Shown here one piece after another: positions 6,319 to 7,577 of a stretch of 7,577 nt of DNA. The notes beneath the pieces are model-generated. The model saw only the letters and a program-made list of their open reading frames with translations, was not told the DNA's origin and made no database searches. Position numbers and translations under genes: made by a program. Each line of letters begins with the position of its first letter. Position 1 is the stretch's first letter. The DNA is from JAWLFY01 sp041685355 (lineage in GTDB: Bacteria; Planctomycetota; Planctomycetia; Pirellulales; Pirellulaceae). The DNA lies in NCBI GenBank assembly GCA_041685355.1, contig JAWLFY010000206.1:1-7577 (forward strand). The letters run 5' to 3'.

Positions 6319-7425
6319 GTGTCCGGGTCTGATCTTGACGTCGCGGCACCGGAGGCGGGGCGTTTGGCACCCTCGCCGACCGGCGCGCAGCATTTGGGGA
6401 ACGCGCGGACGTATTTGCTGGCGTATTGGTCGGCGCGGAGTCGGGGCGGGAGGTTGGTGCTGCGGATCGAGGATCTCGATTCGCCGCGGGTGAAGTCGTG
6501 GGCGACGGTGCAAGCGATCGAGGACCTGCGGTGGCTCGGGATCGAATGGGATGAGGGGCCGGACGTCGGGGGACCGTCGGGGCCTTACGTGCAGAGCGAG
6601 CGGTTGGCGTCGTACGACGCGGCGCTGCGTCGGCTGATCGAGGCGGACCGAGTCTACCCGTGCACCTGTACCCGCGGCGACATCGCGGCGGCGGCCGGGG
6701 CGCCGCACGCGGGCGAGCTCGGCCCGCTCTATCCGGGGACGTGTGCCCCTTGGCGGCGTGGCGACCCGATGCCGGCCGCCGGAAGTTATTGCTGGCGGTT
6801 TCGCAGCACCCGCCACACGATCGACTTCGACGACCGAGTCGCGGGGATTCAGACGTGCGTGCCCGCGGAGCGGCTCGGCGATTTTCCGGTGACTCGCAAG
6901 ACGGGGACGCCGGCGTATCAATTGGCGGTGGTGGTCGACGACGCGGCGATGGGGGTGACCGAGGTCGTCCGCGGCGACGACTTGTTGGCGAGCACGTTTT
7001 GGCAGTTGGAGCTGTACCAGGCGTTGGGGCTTCGGCCGCCGCGATTCGCCCATGTCCCGTTGGTCACCGGTCCCGACGGGCGTCGGCTCGCGAAACGCCA
7101 CGGCGACACGCGGCTGAGCCATTGGCGGGAGCTTGGCGTCGATCCGGCCGCGGTCGTTCGCTGGGCCGCTGTGACGGCGGGGTTGTTGGGCGGGGCCGGC
7201 GAATTCGTCCGGTCGAGTGAGCCGACTCCCGATGAACCGGCTCCCGATGAACCGGCTCCCGATGAGCGGGCTGGCGCGGTTGAGCCCGCGACGTGGGACG
7301 CGATCACGGCGGGGCCGATCGGGGTGGACGCGATGGGCGAGCTTCACGCTCAGGCGATCGAACGTTTCGACTGGGAGATCGTGTCGCGTCGTCCGGTGGT
7401 GGTGGAACCTGACCGATCGAATTGA
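6319..7425 (+). CDS. gluQ: Glutamyl-Q tRNA(Asp) synthetase
   Basis: GluQ activates glutamate with ATP and attaches it to queuosine at position 34 of tRNA(Asp). It is a class I synthetase core related to GluRS without the anticodon-binding domain. From GTG 6319 the protein has 368 residues, longer than the usual roughly 300. Seen: LAPSPTGAQHLGNART with the HIGH-type HLGN (25-28); LRIEDLDSPR (48-57) of the glutamate site; a zinc site with C115, C117, Y138 and C142 (CTC...YPGTC) as in GluQ; Y200 and R218 as likely substrate contacts; and a KMSKS-type RRLAKRHGD (255-263). After the catalytic core comes a linker with an EPAPD repeat (about 301-315) and a 50-residue tail. A GTG at 6289 is a possible earlier start, but AAGGAG at 6303-6308 favours 6319. 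mnmE ends 7 bp upstream and also targets position 34. Confidence 0.93.
   Translation: MSGSDLDVAAPEAGRLAPSPTGAQHLGNARTYLLAYWSARSRGGRLVLRIEDLDSPRVKSWATVQAIEDLRWLGIEWDEGPDVGGPSGPYVQSERLASYDAALRRLIEADRVYPCTCTRGDIAAAAGAPHAGELGPLYPGTCAPWRRGDPMPAAGSYCWRFRSTRHTIDFDDRVAGIQTCVPAERLGDFPVTRKTGTPAYQLAVVVDDAAMGVTEVVRGDDLLASTFWQLELYQALGLRPPRFAHVPLVTGPDGRRLAKRHGDTRLSHWRELGVDPAAVVRWAAVTAGLLGGAGEFVRSSEPTPDEPAPDEPAPDERAGAVEPATWDAITAGPIGVDAMGELHAQAIERFDWEIVSRRPVVVEPDRSN
7219..7263 (+). repeat. 15-bp tandem repeat encoding EP(A/T)PD pentapeptides
   Basis: Three 15-bp units (7219-7233, 7234-7248, 7249-7263) encode EPTPD, EPAPD, EPAPD. The second and third are identical (GAACCGGCTCCCGAT). The repeat forms an acidic proline-rich linker after the catalytic core of GluQ, at about residues 301-315. 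Confidence 0.9.
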
Positions 7426-7541
7426 GTGCCTCTCCGAAAAGGGGTCCGACCCTCTCTTGGAGCAAGCCGGTGTTCAACGAAGGTTGTTCCGCGATTTTAG
7501 TGGCAACTGCCCAGAACGTAGGTTTTGGAGGCATTGCTGCG
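7426..7541 (+). promoter_or_regulatory. Leader between gluQ and the next gene, with possible hairpins and a weak promoter
   Basis: The gap contains three inverted repeats: GGGGT/ACCCT (7441-7453, one wobble), CTTG/CAAG (7456-7466), and GTTG-TT-CCGC/GTGG-CAAC (7483-7507, 8 bp with a 2-nt bulge and loop GATTTTA). None is followed by a good T-tract, so a terminator for gluQ is uncertain. TTCAAC (7473-7478) and TTTAGT (7496-7501) are spaced 17 nt apart and could be a weak sigma-70-type promoter for the gene starting at 7542. The matches to consensus are only three and four of six. Confidence 0.3.
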
Positions 7542-7577
7542 ATGTCCGAAGTGAGGATGCGAGCGAACGCGGACAAG
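7542..7577 (+). CDS. Start of an unidentified gene, cut by the window edge
   Basis: An ATG at 7542 is preceded by GGAGG at 7527-7531 with 10 nt between them, a good Shine-Dalgarno arrangement. The frame stays open for 12 codons to the end of the window (MSEVRMRANADK). Too little is visible to name a product. A second in-frame ATG lies at 7557. The minus-strand frame over the same bases runs into the 3' end of gluQ and looks like a shadow. Confidence 0.45.
   Translation, partial: MSEVRMRANADK

Noticed and set aside
5902..7347. 481-residue minus-strand open frame antisense to mnmE and gluQ
   Set aside because: It lies opposite two well-supported genes, has Arg/Pro/His-rich composition, and shows no family motif.

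Overview
The window looks like a piece of a GC-rich planctomycete chromosome, most likely from a Pirellulaceae/Rhodopirellula-type relative. This is inferred from protein style: a membrane protein with an N-terminal CPxC...CPxC zinc ribbon and a long Pro/Asp/Thr-rich linker, a Peptidase_Mx-like metallopeptidase beside a Ddl-like ATP-grasp enzyme, and an unusual MnmE. No rRNA, tRNA, CRISPR array, insertion sequence or phage gene was seen.

Layout. Positions 1-185 hold no gene I can support, only short hairpins. A minus-strand block then reads right to left: a zinc-binding metallopeptidase (starts at 4791), 25 bp later a Ddl-like ATP-grasp ligase (starts at 3701), and 120 bp after that a 788-residue zinc-ribbon, single-pass membrane protein (starts at 2552, ends at 186). 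A 50-bp divergent gap (4792-4841) separates this block from a plus-strand pair: an MnmE/TrmE-family tRNA-modification GTPase (4842-6311), and glutamyl-Q tRNA(Asp) synthetase gluQ (6319-7425), whose ribosome-binding site overlaps the end of the GTPase gene. A 116-bp leader follows, and a further plus-strand gene probably begins at 7542 and runs off the window.

How the genes may work together. The plus-strand pair has a coherent theme: MnmE modifies U34 and GluQ glutamylates queuosine-34, both at the anticodon wobble position. The minus-strand pair joins a predicted carboxylate-amine (peptide-type) ligase to a predicted metallopeptidase. This suggests a small make-and-break peptide pathway, but the substrate cannot be read from the sequence.

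Three things stand out. The MnmE homologue keeps every GTPase motif but has lost the C-terminal FCIGK signature that carries the catalytic Cys. Eight low-complexity coding tracts occur in three of the genes, and seven of them are tandem arrays with a period of exactly 15 or 18 nt. The ATP-grasp enzyme has a glycine-loop sequence unlike that of true D-Ala-D-Ala ligases.
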